DNA from: Sediminispirochaeta sp.
GTDB taxonomy: Bacteria; Spirochaetota; Spirochaetia; DSM-16054; Sediminispirochaetaceae
NCBI GenBank assembly: GCA_011046055.1
Contig: DSBN01000400.1
Span: forward strand, 1-5,716
Length of the DNA: 5,716 nt
Direction: 5' to 3'
Both the position numbers and the translations under genes were made by a program. Below, one piece after another: positions 5,000-5,716 of the stretch. Under the pieces are notes generated by a model. The model saw only the letters and a program-made list of their open reading frames with translations. It had not been told where the DNA came from and ran no database searches. The first letter of the stretch is position 1, and each line of letters starts with the position of its first letter.

Positions 5000-5716
5000 T
5001 TAAGCGCTCAGAACACCGTTTCCGTTTTCAGCTTCATAGTTCAGCTCTCCCGCGTAGTTGTGCAGCATCATCTTCCGAATCACCGGCATCCGGTCCGTTT
5101 TCCCCAGAGTCCACATCATCTTGGTCACCACCGCTTCGATACTCATATCGTAGGTAGGTATTACCCCCGTCTCCAGCGTCTCTCTCCCGTTCTTGTACAC
5201 TTCAAGGTTAGTACCTTGATAAGTACATTGGGTAGTCACGGCGACCGGGATCCCCTGGTCGACTAGGTTTTTCACTCGATCGAGAAGATTCGGATGACTG
5301 GTGGGCAGCCCCCCCTTGCCGATACTTTCGATTACCACTCCCCGGTAAGCTCTCTCCTCTATGAGATCTAAGACCTCGCCACCCACCCCGGGAATGATTT
5401 TTAGTAGAATCACCTGAGGACAGACATGGTCGTACAGCACCGGTCGATCTACCGGCGGTGGAGGTATATATTCACGAAAGAAGTGTATTCGTTGATCGCT
5501 GGCAAAACCGATATCTGGGTAGTTGATGCTGCGAAAAGCTTCGATCGCTCCGCTGTAGACCTTGGAAGCCCGAGAACCTCTGATAATTTTTCCACCGAAG
5601 ACTACCATAACCCCGGCATACCCCGAAGCAGCTACGATACAAGCGTCAACAATATTTCGTTTTGCATCAGTGGTATCATCCTGAAGTGGAATTTGCGAAC
5701 CTGTCACCACCACCGG
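5000..5716 (-). CDS. L-asparaginase (type I-like), C-terminal part; 5' end outside window
   Basis: The enzyme hydrolyses L-asparagine to aspartate and ammonia. The frame is open at the right edge and gives 238 residues plus TAA at 5000-5002; family members are about 330-340 long, so about 100 N-terminal residues, with the nucleophile Thr and the GTDT motif, lie outside. Seen here are PVVVTGSQIPL at the edge, TDAKRN (16-21), the catalytic-site lysine in GSRASKV (Lys52 of the visible part), INYPDIGF, the LLKIIPGVGG strand-loop, GKGGLP, and the C-terminal signature TTQCTYQGTNLEVY...GVIPTYDMSIEAVVTKMMWTLG. No signal peptide can be judged. The overall pattern is closest to cytosolic and archaeal-type asparaginases. 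The related GatD subunit of archaeal amidotransferases is an alternative, but less likely in a bacterium. The gene is convergent with the YjfB-like gene. Confidence 0.9.
   Translation of the reverse strand, partial: PVVVTGSQIPLQDDTTDAKRNIVDACIVAASGYAGVMVVFGGKIIRGSRASKVYSGAIEAFRSINYPDIGFASDQRIHFFREYIPPPPVDRPVLYDHVCPQVILLKIIPGVGGEVLDLIEERAYRGVVIESIGKGGLPTSHPNLLDRVKNLVDQGIPVAVTTQCTYQGTNLEVYKNGRETLETGVIPTYDMSIEAVVTKMMWTLGKTDRMPVIRKMMLHNYAGELNYEAENGNGVLSA

Overview
The window looks like a chromosomal segment of a bacterium, most plausibly a Firmicute of the Clostridia/Peptococcaceae type. This is tentative. It rests on strong AGGAGG-like ribosome binding sites, a YjfB-family small protein, a symporter followed by a tiny one-helix partner, and a phenylalanine-rich coiled-coil protein. 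No rRNA, tRNA or CRISPR array is visible.

Left two-thirds (1-4015, nearly all minus strand). Read in the direction of transcription, this is a catabolic-looking gene cluster for amide, ureide or carbamoyl nitrogen compounds. It starts from a good sigma70-type promoter (3987-4015). The order is: isochorismatase-fold cysteine amidohydrolase (3284-3964); the first ~61 codons of an M20-type carbamoylase/allantoate amidohydrolase (3105-3287); a plus-strand IS3-family orfA remnant (about 2796-3106); a sodium:solute symporter that has lost its N-terminus (1476-2771); a 44-residue one-helix membrane protein (1338-1472); a long mRNA hairpin (1274-1323); a carbon-nitrogen hydrolase of the nitrilase superfamily (381-1229); and the start of a CapA-like metallophosphatase that runs off the left edge (1-380). 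Tight junctions support one original operon: a 4-base ATGA overlap, a small gene whose ribosome binding site lies in the symporter's last codons, and a TAAATG abutment.

The operon is damaged. The IS3 remnant joins a 5' piece of the M20 gene to the symporter body. The rest of the M20 gene, most of the IS and the symporter's first transmembrane segment are all absent. The simplest reading is an IS insertion in the 5' part of the symporter gene, then a deletion running from inside the IS into the M20 gene.

Middle right (4016-4985, plus strand). A short AT-rich divergent region leads to a membrane-anchored coiled-coil protein with 7/11-residue phenylalanine repeats (4153-4611). A promoter with a perfect TTGACA box inside an 8-bp dyad (4629-4667) then precedes a YjfB-like small protein (4686-4913), followed by a weak terminator.

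Right edge (5000-5716, minus strand). This is the C-terminal ~239 residues of a type I-like L-asparaginase, convergent with the YjfB gene. It fits the same theme of releasing ammonia from amide nitrogen, but it is a separate transcription unit as far as can be seen.
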